A DNA stretch of 64,000 bases from the NCBI RefSeq assembly GCF_024220175.1, contig NZ_CP098502.1:2108001-2172000 (forward strand). The letters run 5' to 3'. The notes below the pieces were generated by a model. That model saw only the letters and a program-made list of their open reading frames with translations, searched no databases and was not told the origin of the DNA. The stretch comes from Paraconexibacter antarcticus. Lineage in GTDB: Bacteria; Actinomycetota; Thermoleophilia; Solirubrobacterales; Solirubrobacteraceae. Shown here one piece after another: positions 1-8,630 of this stretch (positions within the stretch are counted from its first letter, which is position 1; each line of letters starts with the position of its first letter). Both the position numbers and the translations under genes were made by a program.

Positions 1-1
1 C

Positions 2-235
2 CAGCGGCGGGCCGGGGCGCTCGTGACCGCGGCCGAGGTGGCGCCGGCGGCGCTCGACCTCGCGCTCGTGAACTGGGGCCGGCCCGAGGGCGAGCGCATC
101 ACCGCGGGCTCGGCCGCCGAGGAGGACGCGGACGTGCGCGGACGGGTCGAGCGGGTGCTCGGGGTGGCGGAGGAGGACGAGGCCGAAGCCGAGGCCGAGG
201 CGGACGACGGCAGGTCCGCAGACGTGGACGACTGA
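2..235 (+). CDS. Unknown protein, C-terminal part (truncated by window edge)
   Basis: The reading frame is open from the left edge and ends with TGA at 233-235, so only about the last 77 residues are visible. An in-frame GTG at 23 could be internal. The visible part holds an alanine/leucine-rich helical stretch followed by a strongly acidic Glu/Asp/Ala tail ending VDD. No domain is recognised. It lies on the same strand as the sigma factor that starts 77 bp downstream. The identity needs the upstream sequence. Confidence 0.5.
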   Translation, partial: QRRAGALVTAAEVAPAALDLALVNWGRPEGERITAGSAAEEDADVRGRVERVLGVAEEDEAEAEAEADDGRSADVDD

Positions 236-312
236 GCCGGTGAGACACATTCCGGGCCCCCGCCCTGTAGAGCCCAGCAAGGGACGTCGAGACAGCGGAA
301 GCGGGGAACGGG

Positions 313-1059
313 ATGGAGCAGCGGGGTGCGACGGACGGCACGGCCAGGCGGACGGCGGCCGAGGCGGATGTGCTCGTCGTGACGGTCCTGCAGCGCCACG
401 CCGACACGCTGCTGCGGCTCGCCCGGCGCGGGTCGCTCTGCGAGGACGACGCCGCCGACGCCTACCAGCGCGGCGTGGAGATCTTCCTCGTCAATGCGCG
501 GCGCCTGGAGGCGTCGAGTGCCCACAGCTGGCTCTTCCGCGTCGTCGTCAACGAGGCGGCGGCGGTGCGCAAGCAGCGCCTGCGGCTCGTCGGGGCGCCC
601 GCGGGGGGGCCGGTCGACGAGGAGGCTCGGCACCTGCCGTCCCCCGAGGAGCAGGTGCTCCGGCGGGAGGCGCTCGCCCACACCGGGGAGGCGCTCCACG
701 CGCTGAAGGCCGACGAGCTCCACGCGCTCATGCTGCGCGCGGACGGCCACAGCTACGCGGAGATCGCGGCGGTCTCGGGCTGGACGTTCACGAAGGTCAA
801 CCGAGCGCTCACCGAGGGCCGGCGCCGGCTGCAGGCGCGGCTGGCGGCGATCGATGCGGGGGAGGAGTGCGGGCGCTGGCGCCCGCTGTTCGGGGCGCTG
901 CTCGCGGGGTCGGCGTCCGCGCGTGACGTCACCGGTGCCCGGCGCCATCTCCGGGGCTGTCCGGCCTGCCGGGTGTCGGTCCGGCGGCTGCACGAGGACG
1001 GCGCGCCGGCCGGGGCGCCGGTCGTGGGTCCGGGGGCGTCAGACGCCGCGGCGGCGTGA
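313..1059 (+). CDS. ECF-type RNA polymerase sigma factor with C-terminal zinc motif
   Basis: A 248-residue protein. Residues about 20-90 read as a sigma-70 region 2 (helical, ending in the HSWLFRVVVNEA segment typical of ECF factors) and about 120-175 as region 4, with the helix-turn-helix around SYAEIAAVSGWTFTKVNRAL. After region 4 an extra ~70 residues carry H212-x3-C216-x2-C219, the HxxxCxxC signature of zinc-containing anti-sigma domains, so sensor and sigma may be on one chain. The region 2 core is somewhat divergent. ATG 313 has purine-rich sequence upstream. It would redirect RNA polymerase to a small regulon; the target is not visible. No separate anti-sigma gene is adjacent, which fits a fused one. 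Confidence 0.85.
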   Translation: MEQRGATDGTARRTAAEADVLVVTVLQRHADTLLRLARRGSLCEDDAADAYQRGVEIFLVNARRLEASSAHSWLFRVVVNEAAAVRKQRLRLVGAPAGGPVDEEARHLPSPEEQVLRREALAHTGEALHALKADELHALMLRADGHSYAEIAAVSGWTFTKVNRALTEGRRRLQARLAAIDAGEECGRWRPLFGALLAGSASARDVTGARRHLRGCPACRVSVRRLHEDGAPAGAPVVGPGASDAAAA

Positions 1060-1073
1060 TCGGCGCCGTCCGC

Positions 1074-3098
1074 TCAGGCGGAGCCGTGGGGTGCGCCGAG
1101 GAGGGCCGTGAGCTCCTCCGGCTCGGTCACCGGTCGCTCGCAGGCGAAGCCGCGGCAGACGTATGCGGCCGCCCGGCCGCCGACGAGTCCGCGGCCTGCG
1201 AGCAGCGGCACCCCGTGGTCCTCGACGCCATCTCCCCCGGAGAGGACGATGTCGCCGCGCAGCCCGTGGCGAACCGCCGCGACGAGCGGGGCGCGGTCGG
1301 CCTCCGGGCCGACGATCGCGACCTCGAGAGTGGGGCGGGAGTGGAATTCCAGCGCCTGGAGCAGGTGGCCGAAGGCGCCCGGGTAGCGCGGCGCGATGTC
1401 CTGGAGCAGCGCGAGCTGGCCCTCGGCGGCGGCGACGAAGCGGTGGTCGCCGGTGAGGGCGCCGAGGCGCAGGAGGCCGAACGCGGCCGCCGAGCCACCC
1501 GCTGGGATCGGCTGGTCCTCGAGGTCCTTGCGACGGGCGAGGAGCTGCTCGTGGTCGTCGGCGGTGGAGAAGAAGCCCCCGTGCTCGGCGTCCTGGAAGC
1601 GGGCGAGGAGTGTCACGCCGAGGGCGATCGCCTCGTGGAGCCAGCGGGCCTCGAAGGTCGCCTCGTGGAGGGTGATGAAGGCCTCGAGCAGGAAGGCGTG
1701 GTCCTCGAGGTACGCGGCGAGCTTCGCCGTCCCCTGGTTGTAGGTCCGCAGGAGACGGCCCTCCGGGGTCCGCAGGGTGTCGAGGACGAACATCGCGGTG
1801 GCGCGGGCGGCCTCGCGGTAGTCGGGGCGGCCGAGGACCGCGCCGGCGTCGGCGAGCGCGCTGATCATCAGCGCGTTCCACGCGGTGAGGCGCTTGTCGT
1901 CGAGGCCGGGCCGGACGCGCTGCGCCCGGCGCTCGTGGAGCGCGGCGCGAATGCGCGCGCGGGTTTCGTCGTCGGGACGCGGGCCACGGTCCTCGAGCAC
2001 GTTGAGGCCGGGATCGCCCGGCGCCGGTGGGTGGTGCGGGTCGGTGAAGTTGCCCCCGTCGGTCGCGCCGAGCCAGCGGATGCCCTCGTCGGCGTCCGGG
2101 CCCAGGACCTCGCGGAGCTCCGCGACCGTCCACACGTAGAACCGGCCCTCGACGCCCTCGCTGTCGGCGTCGAGCGCGCTGAAGAAGCCGCCGTCCGACG
2201 CGCGCATCTCGCGCAGCGCCCAGTCGAGCGTCTCCTCGCACACGCGGCGCAGGTCCGCGTCGCCGGTGGCCTGCCAGGCGTGGAGGTAGGCGCGGGCGAG
2301 GAGCGCGTTGTCGTAGAGCATCTTCTCGAAGTGCGGGACCGTCCACGTCGCGTCGACGCTGTAGCGGGCGAAGCCGCCGCCGACCTGGTCGTTGATCCCG
2401 CCCCCGGCCATGCACTTGAGCGTGTGCACCGCGGGCCCGGTCTCGCCGCGGCGCAGGAGGTACTCGATCGTCGGCGCGGCGGGGAACTTCGGCGCCGGGC
2501 CCCAGCCGCCGTTCACCGCGTCGTAGAGCGGTCGCAGGGCGGCCGTGGCATCGTCGAGCGCCGCGGGGTCGAAGGCGTGGCCGGAGGACCGGAGTCGCGC
2601 CCCGCCGGACAGGCGCTCGGCGAGGCGGTCGCCGCCCGCCCGGATCTCGTCGGCCTGCGTCGACCAGGCCTCGGCGACCGCCTCCAGCACCTGGACCCAG
2701 GACGGCATGCCCTGCCGCTCCTCGGGCGGGAAGTACGTCCCGCCGTGGAACGGGACCTGGCCCGGGGTGAGGAAGACGTTCAGCGGCCAGCCGCCGTGTC
2801 CGGTGGCGCCCTGGACGTACTCCATCGCGATGGCGTCGACGTCGGGGCGCTCCTCGCGGTCGACCTTCACGCAGACGAAGTGCGCGTTCATGACCGCCGC
2901 GGTCGCGGGGTCCTCGAAGGACTCGCGCTCCATGACGTGGCACCAGTGGCAGGCCGAGTAGCCGATCGAGACGAGCAGCGGCTTGTCCTCGGCGGCGGCG
3001 CGGCCGAGGGCCTCGGGCCCCCACGGGAGCCAGTCCACCGGGTTCCCGGCGTGCTGTTGCAGGTACGGCGAGGTCTCGTGCGCGAGCGCGTTGGCCAT
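1074..3098 (-). CDS. DUF255 thioredoxin-fold protein (YyaL/SSP411 family)
   Basis: 674 residues, the usual family length. The N-terminal ~170 residues form the DUF255 thioredoxin-like domain with conserved [17 protein letters not shown] and a CHWC redox-type motif at C50-C53, then the KVDREERPD segment. The rest is an alpha/alpha-barrel region resembling N-acylglucosamine 2-epimerase folds (for example [13 protein letters not shown] and [13 protein letters not shown]). The exact reaction is not established for this family. A TANNNT box (TAGGCT, 3111-3106) sits 7 nt before the ATG at 3098, suggesting a leaderless transcript and supporting this start. It converges with the sigma factor gene, 14 bp apart. 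Confidence 0.9.
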   Translation of the reverse strand: MANALAHETSPYLQQHAGNPVDWLPWGPEALGRAAAEDKPLLVSIGYSACHWCHVMERESFEDPATAAVMNAHFVCVKVDREERPDVDAIAMEYVQGATGHGGWPLNVFLTPGQVPFHGGTYFPPEERQGMPSWVQVLEAVAEAWSTQADEIRAGGDRLAERLSGGARLRSSGHAFDPAALDDATAALRPLYDAVNGGWGPAPKFPAAPTIEYLLRRGETGPAVHTLKCMAGGGINDQVGGGFARYSVDATWTVPHFEKMLYDNALLARAYLHAWQATGDADLRRVCEETLDWALREMRASDGGFFSALDADSEGVEGRFYVWTVAELREVLGPDADEGIRWLGATDGGNFTDPHHPPAPGDPGLNVLEDRGPRPDDETRARIRAALHERRAQRVRPGLDDKRLTAWNALMISALADAGAVLGRPDYREAARATAMFVLDTLRTPEGRLLRTYNQGTAKLAAYLEDHAFLLEAFITLHEATFEARWLHEAIALGVTLLARFQDAEHGGFFSTADDHEQLLARRKDLEDQPIPAGGSAAAFGLLRLGALTGDHRFVAAAEGQLALLQDIAPRYPGAFGHLLQALEFHSRPTLEVAIVGPEADRAPLVAAVRHGLRGDIVLSGGDGVEDHGVPLLAGRGLVGGRAAAYVCRGFACERPVTEPEELTALLGAPHGSA

Positions 3099-3119
3099 GG
3101 GGGCCAGCCTAGTCCGCGC

Positions 3120-5048
3120 TCACGCGCCGGCGCGGGCGAGGCGGCCGCGGGCGACCGCCTGCGCGAGGGTCGGCTCGTTCGCGTCACGCGCCGGGACGAG
3201 GCGGAGGGAGCGCGCGGCCCCGGCGAGGATGCGGCGGCCGCCGAGGCGACCGGTGGCGCGCCCGGCCTTCGTCAGCGTCAGCGTCCCGTGCGCCGCCGCG
3301 GAACCCGTGACCGAGACGCGGGCGGTGCCGCCGAGCCGGTAGGTGCCGCTGAGCTTCACGCCGGGGACGTATTCGTAGCGGCGCAGGGTGAGGACGCTGC
3401 CCTTCACGCGGACCGACCCGCTGCGCAGCCCGCCGACGGCGCTCGGGACGCGGCCGCTGCCGAGCGCGGCGCCGATGACCTGGCGCCGGGCGTCGGTGAG
3501 GGTCGCGACGACGGCGTTGAGGGTGCGGCCGATCTTCGGGGAGAAGCCGCGCGCGATCTTCACGGTGGCGAGCGACGCGGGCGGCCGTGGCGTGGGGCCG
3601 TAGGGGTTCGGCACGGCGGGGCACGCGGCGGCCGGGATGCCGGCGGCGAATGCGGCGACGGCGGCCGCGCCGCAGCCGGCGGGCTCGGTGCCGAGGACCG
3701 AGTGGCCGCTGTGCGGGACGGTGATGAGCTGAGCTCGCGGGAAGCGGGCCGCGACCGCCTGGGCGTCCTCGATCGGGGTCCGCAGGTCGCTCTGCCCGTC
3801 GAGCAGCAGAGTCGGGACGTCGGGCAGCGGGCCGGGCGCTGCGGGAGGCGGGCTCGCGACCGACCAGCCGAGGCACAGGGTCGGGATGCCGCCGAGGGCC
3901 ACGCTGCGCGGGAAGACGCCGAAGAGCGCGGCCGGCGCCCCCTTGACGGCCGCCTCGGCCTCGCGGGCGCGCTGGTCGATCGAGGCGCCGCGGGTCCACG
4001 GCAGCGTCGTGTTCTCCTCGCAGACGGTGTCGAAGAAGAGGGCCTCGCTGTCCGCCTCGGCCTGCTGGAAGTGGGCGGCGTTCTCGAGGCCGGCGCTCCG
4101 GGCGCTCAGGCGCAGGAGGGGCCGCGTGTCGCCCGTGAGGGCGGCCCGGAGGGAGCCCGGGAGCTCCGCGCGGAGCGTCGGGTCGAGGTCACCGGCGATG
4201 AGGATGCCGAGCAGTCCCTCCGCCGAGAGCCGTGCGGTGTACCGGCGGCCACTGCCGCTGATGACGGGCCCGCGGTACGGGTGCACGGCGATCCTCGCGG
4301 CGACCTTCTTCACGTCGGCCACGACGTCACGGGTGATGCCGGTGCACGCCCCGGCGCCGCAGAGGTCCCGGCCGAGGACGCGGGGGACGGCGGCGAGCGT
4401 CGACCGGCGGAGGGCGTCGGGACCCCCCGGGGTGACGACCGAGTCGAGGATGAGCCCTTCGGTCGCGGCCGGGTGGGCCGCGGCGTACGCGAGCGCCACC
4501 TTCGTGCCGTAGGAGACGCCGTAGATGATGAGCTTGCTGTAGCCGCCCGCGATCCGGAGCGCCTCGATGTCCTCGACCGACTGCGCCGTCGTGAAGAACG
4601 CCCGCGCCGCGCCGAGCTGGGCCGAGCACTGGCGGGTGGCGGTGACGAGCGAGGGCTGGCTCACGCGGAAGGCCGCACACGTGAGCGGGTTGGACTGCCC
4701 GGTGCCCCGCTGGTCGAAGACGAGCAGGTCGCGCGAGCCGAGGAGCGGCGCGAGGACCTTCCGGAAGCCGGTCGCGATCGGCTGCGCGGCCTGGCCGGGG
4801 CCGCCGGCGAGGGCGACGACGGCGGTCGTGGCGGCCCCGGACGGAGCGGGGGCGCGGCGGGCGGAGAGCATGATCGTGCCGGGCGTCGTGCCGGCGCGGT
4901 CGAGGGGCACCGCGAGCGACGTGCACTGCAGGCCGGTCGGGTTGCAGGGCACCCAGGGCAGCGCGGCCCGGGCCGGGCCGGCCCCGGCTGCCGCGAGCGC
5001 GAGGGTGGCGCCGGCGAGCACGGCGGCGAGACGGTGGGGCAGGCGCAT
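3120..5048 (-). CDS. Secreted alpha/beta hydrolase, tripeptidyl aminopeptidase-like (S33)
   Basis: 642 residues with an N-terminal signal peptide (about 1-28, ending ...ARA). The hydrolase fold shows the oxyanion segment LAGGPGQ, FDQRGTGQSNPLTC, the nucleophile elbow GVSYG (Ser179), a candidate acid in GQSDLRTP (Asp421) and His449 in HSGHS. GGPGQ plus DQRGTG are typical of the secreted SlpD/SlpE-like proline iminopeptidase/tripeptidyl aminopeptidase group of Actinobacteria. The last ~130 residues are an extra domain of unknown role. TACCGT at 5061-5056 lies 7 nt before the ATG. It is divergent from ridA across a 59-bp gap that must hold both promoters. The substrate is inferred to be peptides. 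Confidence 0.85.
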   Translation of the reverse strand: MRLPHRLAAVLAGATLALAAAGAGPARAALPWVPCNPTGLQCTSLAVPLDRAGTTPGTIMLSARRAPAPSGAATTAVVALAGGPGQAAQPIATGFRKVLAPLLGSRDLLVFDQRGTGQSNPLTCAAFRVSQPSLVTATRQCSAQLGAARAFFTTAQSVEDIEALRIAGGYSKLIIYGVSYGTKVALAYAAAHPAATEGLILDSVVTPGGPDALRRSTLAAVPRVLGRDLCGAGACTGITRDVVADVKKVAARIAVHPYRGPVISGSGRRYTARLSAEGLLGILIAGDLDPTLRAELPGSLRAALTGDTRPLLRLSARSAGLENAAHFQQAEADSEALFFDTVCEENTTLPWTRGASIDQRAREAEAAVKGAPAALFGVFPRSVALGGIPTLCLGWSVASPPPAAPGPLPDVPTLLLDGQSDLRTPIEDAQAVAARFPRAQLITVPHSGHSVLGTEPAGCGAAAVAAFAAGIPAAACPAVPNPYGPTPRPPASLATVKIARGFSPKIGRTLNAVVATLTDARRQVIGAALGSGRVPSAVGGLRSGSVRVKGSVLTLRRYEYVPGVKLSGTYRLGGTARVSVTGSAAAHGTLTLTKAGRATGRLGGRRILAGAARSLRLVPARDANEPTLAQAVARGRLARAGA

Positions 5049-5094
5049 GTCGCTGACGGTACCCGCACACGGGCGGGGAACGGCGCAGCGGCGA

Positions 5095-5100
5095 TAGCCT
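5095..5100 (+). promoter_or_regulatory. Candidate -10 box of the ridA-ilvA operon
   Basis: TAGCCT lies 7 nt upstream of the ridA ATG, so transcription would begin at or next to the start codon. No good -35 hexamer is visible. Confidence 0.45.
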
Positions 5101-5107
5101 GCGCACC

Positions 5108-5503
5108 ATGTCAGCTCACCGTCACACCGTCACCGCGCTCGGCGCCCCCGGCGCCGTCGGGCCCTACAGCCACGGCGTCGTCAGCGACGGGCTGCTGTTC
5201 TGCTCAGGCCAGGTGCCGCTGGATCCCGAGACCGGCGAGCTCGTGGGCGGGACCATCGGCGACCGCACCCGGCGCTGCCTCGACAACCTCGCCGCGGTGT
5301 GCGGCGCCGCCGGCGCGCAGCTCGCCGACGCGGTCCGGCTCACGGTCTACACGACCGACATGGGGCAGTTCGCCGCGATCAACGAGGCCTACGGCGCGTA
5401 CTTCCCGAACGATCCGCCCGCCCGGGTTGCGATCGGGGTGGCCGCCCTGCCGCTCGGCACGGACGTCGAGATCGACGCCGTGGTCGCCCTCCCCGCGGGC
5501 TGA
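5108..5503 (+). CDS. ridA: RidA family enamine/imine deaminase
   Basis: 131 residues, the standard length of the YjgF/YER057c/UK114 fold. The family signature is intact: GPYSHGV near residue 20, FCSGQVPLDP near 35, and PPARVAI with Arg106, the residue that binds the substrate carboxylate in characterised RidA proteins. It hydrolyses reactive 2-aminoacrylate or 2-aminocrotonate released by PLP-dependent dehydratases. The next gene, 4 bp downstream on the same strand, is exactly such an enzyme (threonine ammonia-lyase), so producer and detoxifier are probably one transcription unit. Cytoplasmic; functional trimer in the family. Confidence 0.93.
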   Translation: MSAHRHTVTALGAPGAVGPYSHGVVSDGLLFCSGQVPLDPETGELVGGTIGDRTRRCLDNLAAVCGAAGAQLADAVRLTVYTTDMGQFAAINEAYGAYFPNDPPARVAIGVAALPLGTDVEIDAVVALPAG

Positions 5504-5507
5504 GCGG

Positions 5508-6740
5508 GTGACCCCGGTGACGCCCGCCGACGTCACCGCCGAGGACATCCTCCGGGCCCGCGAGGCGATTCGCGACGTCGTGCGACCGACGCCGGTCGTG
5601 CCGTCGACGACGCTCTCGGACCGCCTGGGGGCCGCCGTCGTCCTCAAGGCGGAGAGCCTTCAGCGCACCGGCTCGTTCAAGGTCCGCGGTGCGTTGAACA
5701 AGCTCGCGCAGGTGGGTGATGCGGCCGCCGCCGGGGTCGTCTGCGGCAGCGCCGGCAACCACGCCCAGGCGCTCGCGTTCGCGGCACGGGAGCGCGGCGT
5801 CCCGTGCGAGGTCTTCATGCCCGCGCTCGCGCCGATCGCGAAGGCGGAGGGCGCCGCCGAGCTCGGGGCCACCGTCCGGCTCGAGGGGGCGTCGGTCGAC
5901 GAGTGCGTCGCCGCCGCCCGGGAGCGCGCCGCCGAGGCCGGGATGGTCTTCGTCCATCCGTTCGACGACCCCGCCGTCGTCGCCGGACAGGGGACGCTCG
6001 GCCTCGAGCTGCTCGAGGACGTGCCCGACCTCGCGACCGTCGTCGTCCCGGTCGGTGGCGGCGGACTCGCGTCGGGCATCGCGATCGCCCTGAAGACGGC
6101 GCGGCCGGGGATCCGCGTGATCGGCGTCCAGGCCGAGCGCTGCGCGGCCTTCCCCGGCTCGCTCGCAGCCGGGGTCCCGACCGCGGTCGACGCCGCGCTG
6201 ACGATCGCGGACGGCATCGCGGTCAAGCGCCCGGGGGAGCTCACGCTGCCGCTCATCGCCCGCTGGGTCGACGAGATCGTCGTCGTGGGGGAGGACGAGG
6301 TCGCCGAGGCGATCGTCCTGCTCGCCGAGAAGGCGAAGCTCGTCGTCGAGGGCGCCGGAGCGGTCGGCGCCGCCGCGCTGCTCGGCGGCCGGGTGCCCGC
6401 GGCGCCCGGCGGCGGGACCACGTGCATCGTCCTCTCGGGCGGCAACGTCGACCCGGGCCTCCTGGCCGAGGTCGCGCGGCGCCACGAGACGGAGGCCGGC
6501 CGCCGCCTCGTGCTCTTCACCCGCGTGCCGGACCGTCCGGGCTCACTCGCGCAGCTCCTGGAGATCGTCGCGAACAGCGGGGCAAACCTCGTGGACGTCG
6601 AGCACCTGCGCGAGGGGGTGGGGCTCCACTTCCGCGAGACGGCCGTCCAGCTCGTGCTCCAGACACGCGGGCGCGACCACGCGCAGGCGGTCACCACCGC
6701 CGTCGCCGACGCGGGCTACGCCGCGCGGATCGTCGTCTGA
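5508..6740 (+). CDS. ilvA: Threonine ammonia-lyase with C-terminal ACT domain
   Basis: About 410 residues. A PLP fold-type II enzyme: LQRTGSFKVRGA carries the Schiff-base lysine (K58), CGSAGNHAQ is the phosphate/asparagine loop, VPVGGGGLASG the glycine-rich phosphate cup, and SGGN a late conserved motif. Residues ~332-405 form an ACT domain (FTRVPDRPGSLAQLLEIV), the short single-ACT type found in catabolic or bifunctional threonine/serine dehydratases rather than the two-ACT E. coli IlvA. It converts threonine to 2-oxobutanoate and ammonia. The start is GTG 5508 or GTG 5517, three codons apart; 5508 is 4 bp after the ridA stop. The frame is open far upstream but resembles other proteins only from here. 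Confidence 0.93.
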   Translation: MTPVTPADVTAEDILRAREAIRDVVRPTPVVPSTTLSDRLGAAVVLKAESLQRTGSFKVRGALNKLAQVGDAAAAGVVCGSAGNHAQALAFAARERGVPCEVFMPALAPIAKAEGAAELGATVRLEGASVDECVAAARERAAEAGMVFVHPFDDPAVVAGQGTLGLELLEDVPDLATVVVPVGGGGLASGIAIALKTARPGIRVIGVQAERCAAFPGSLAAGVPTAVDAALTIADGIAVKRPGELTLPLIARWVDEIVVVGEDEVAEAIVLLAEKAKLVVEGAGAVGAAALLGGRVPAAPGGGTTCIVLSGGNVDPGLLAEVARRHETEAGRRLVLFTRVPDRPGSLAQLLEIVANSGANLVDVEHLREGVGLHFRETAVQLVLQTRGRDHAQAVTTAVADAGYAARIVV

Positions 6741-6789
6741 CGCGCCGCCCCAGACGATAAGGACACCCTTAGAAAACCCCTTCATGCGG

Positions 6790-6795
6790 TACCCT
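6790..6795 (+). promoter_or_regulatory. Candidate -10 box of the antiporter gene
   Basis: TACCCT, 8 nt before the GTG start at 6804, in a locally A-rich stretch (6755-6805) that stands out from the GC-rich surroundings. Confidence 0.45.
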
Positions 6796-6808
6796 CACGA
6801 AACGTGAG
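6794..6808 (+). other. Inverted repeat enclosing the antiporter start codon
   Basis: CTCACG-AAA-CGTGAG, perfect 6-bp arms with a 3-nt centre; the second arm contains the GTG start (6804). It could be an operator or a start-codon hairpin. It may be fortuitous because the arms are short. Confidence 0.3.
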
Positions 6809-8615
6809 CGACGGCGAGCTGCTCCTCATCGTCGGCGCCCTGATGGCCACCGGCATCGCAGCGGCCGTGGTCGCGACCCGTATCCGGGTGCCGGGCCTGC
6901 TGCTCTTCCTCGGCCTCGGGATGGCCGTCGGCTCCGACGGCCTCGGCTGGATCTCGTTCACCGATTACGAGCTCACCCAGCGCATCGGGATCATCGCGCT
7001 CGTCCTCATCCTCTTCGAGGGCGGGCTCGCCGCGGGGTGGGGCGAGATCATGCCGGTCCTGCGCCCGTCGCTCGCGCTGGCGACGATCGGCACGGCGCTG
7101 ACCGCCGTCATCGGCGGCTTCATAGCGGCCTGGCTCTTCGACCTCTCGCTGCTCGAGGGGATGCTGCTCGGCTCGATCGTCTCCTGCACGGACGGCGCGG
7201 CGATCTTCTCGCTGCTCCGCGGCTCGACGCTGCGGCGGCGGCTGGCGCGGACCCTCGAGGGGGAGGCCGGGTTCAACGATCCGGTCGCCGTCCTCCTCGT
7301 CGTCGGCTTCGTCGACTGGATCCAGAAGCCCGGCTACGGGCTGTTCGACATGCTCGGCAAGATGGCCGAGGAGATGGCGATCGGCGCCGCGGTCGGCCTG
7401 CTCGTCGGCCGGGTCGCGGTCTGGGCGATCGGCCAGGTGCGGCTGAGCTCCGCCGGTCTGTACCCGGTGGCCTCCGTCGCCGTGTGCACCTTCGCGTTCG
7501 GGGCGGCGGACGTCATCCACGGCTCGGGCTTCCTTGCGGTCTACCTCGCCGGCCTCGCGATCGGGTCGAGCCGGCTGCCCGCCAAGCGCACCATCATCAC
7601 CTTCCACGAGGGCCTCGCGTGGGTCGCGCAGCTCACGATGTTCTTCACGCTCGGCCTGCTCGTCTTCCCGTCGCAGTTCGGGGACACCGCGCTGGAGGGC
7701 ACGGCGCTCGCCGTCGCCGCGGTCGTCGTCGCCCGGCCGTTGTCGGTGTTCGTGGCGACGCTGCTGGCGGGCTTCGAGGTGCGCGAGCAGCTCGTCCTCG
7801 GCTGGGCGGGCCTGCGTGGCGCGGTCCCCGTCGTGCTCGCGACGTTCCCGGTCCTCTCGGGCGTTCCCGACAGCGAGCGGTTCTTCAACATCGTCTTCTT
7901 CGCCGTCATCGTGTCGACGCTGCTGCAGGGCATGACGTTCGAGAGCTTTGCGCGGCGTCTCGGCGTCACGACGAACGAGAAGGCGGTGCCGACGCCGCTG
8001 ACGAACGCCGGCGCGATCCGGCGGCTCGGGGCGGAGGTCGTCGAGTTCGAGGTCAAGCCGGATGATGCGGCCGCGGGCATCCGCGTCCGGGACCTCCAGC
8101 TCCCGCGCGACGCGCTGCTGAACGTCATCGTCCGGGGGGAGCAGGCGATCCCGCCGCGCGGGTCGACCGAGGTCGCGGCGGGGGACATGCTGCACGTGCT
8201 CGTCCGGCAGGAGGTCGCGATCGAGTTCGCCGAGCTGCTGGAGAAGTGGCGCAACGGTCCCCTCGGCCCGGCCCCGCGCCCGGCGCGGGCGTGGCGGTCG
8301 ATGCCCTCGGTCTCCTCGACACGGCCCTGGCACGAGAACGACGGGGACGCGGGGCACCCCGAGGCGGTGAACGGCCTCGGCGTCATCACGCGGCTGCGCA
8401 CACGGCGGGACGGCATCCCCGGCGCGCTCGTCGAGCTCGAGGACGGACGCTTCGCGGTCACCGGGCCGATCGTCATGATCGGCCGGCCGCAGGCGATCGC
8501 GGCCGGGGCGCAGCGGCGGCTGCAGAACGCGCCGACCCACGCCGAGGGCGCCTGGTGGCGGGAGGTCATCGGCGCGGTGGCGCAGACCACCCGGCAGGCA
8601 GGGCCGGTGCGGTAG
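6804..8615 (+). CDS. Monovalent cation:proton antiporter (CPA1) with TrkA-C domain
   Basis: 603 residues. The first ~400 form about 12 hydrophobic segments of a CPA1 sodium or potassium/proton exchanger, with the characteristic FEGGL region in the N-terminal half and a core segment around CTDGAAIFSLL and GEAGFNDPVAVLL, close to NhaP2/CvrA-type proteins. Residues ~415-490 read as a TrkA-C (RCK-C) regulatory domain (VEFEVKPDDAAAGIRVRDL... LHVLVRQE), as in NhaP2/CvrA. The last ~100 residues are a family-specific cytoplasmic extension. Role: ion and pH or volume homeostasis at the inner membrane. The exact cation cannot be read from sequence. It stands alone between ilvA and the convergent LacI gene. 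Confidence 0.88.
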   Translation: MSDGELLLIVGALMATGIAAAVVATRIRVPGLLLFLGLGMAVGSDGLGWISFTDYELTQRIGIIALVLILFEGGLAAGWGEIMPVLRPSLALATIGTALTAVIGGFIAAWLFDLSLLEGMLLGSIVSCTDGAAIFSLLRGSTLRRRLARTLEGEAGFNDPVAVLLVVGFVDWIQKPGYGLFDMLGKMAEEMAIGAAVGLLVGRVAVWAIGQVRLSSAGLYPVASVAVCTFAFGAADVIHGSGFLAVYLAGLAIGSSRLPAKRTIITFHEGLAWVAQLTMFFTLGLLVFPSQFGDTALEGTALAVAAVVVARPLSVFVATLLAGFEVREQLVLGWAGLRGAVPVVLATFPVLSGVPDSERFFNIVFFAVIVSTLLQGMTFESFARRLGVTTNEKAVPTPLTNAGAIRRLGAEVVEFEVKPDDAAAGIRVRDLQLPRDALLNVIVRGEQAIPPRGSTEVAAGDMLHVLVRQEVAIEFAELLEKWRNGPLGPAPRPARAWRSMPSVSSTRPWHENDGDAGHPEAVNGLGVITRLRTRRDGIPGALVELEDGRFAVTGPIVMIGRPQAIAAGAQRRLQNAPTHAEGAWWREVIGAVAQTTRQAGPVR

Positions 8616-8630
8616 CCCGCGGCGCCGCCG

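Noticed and set aside
1056..5507. Long plus-strand open frame running upstream from ilvA
   Set aside because: It lies opposite the DUF255 and alpha/beta hydrolase genes; the translation is low-complexity Arg/Gly/Ala/Glu and resembles nothing. High GC makes such antisense frames common.
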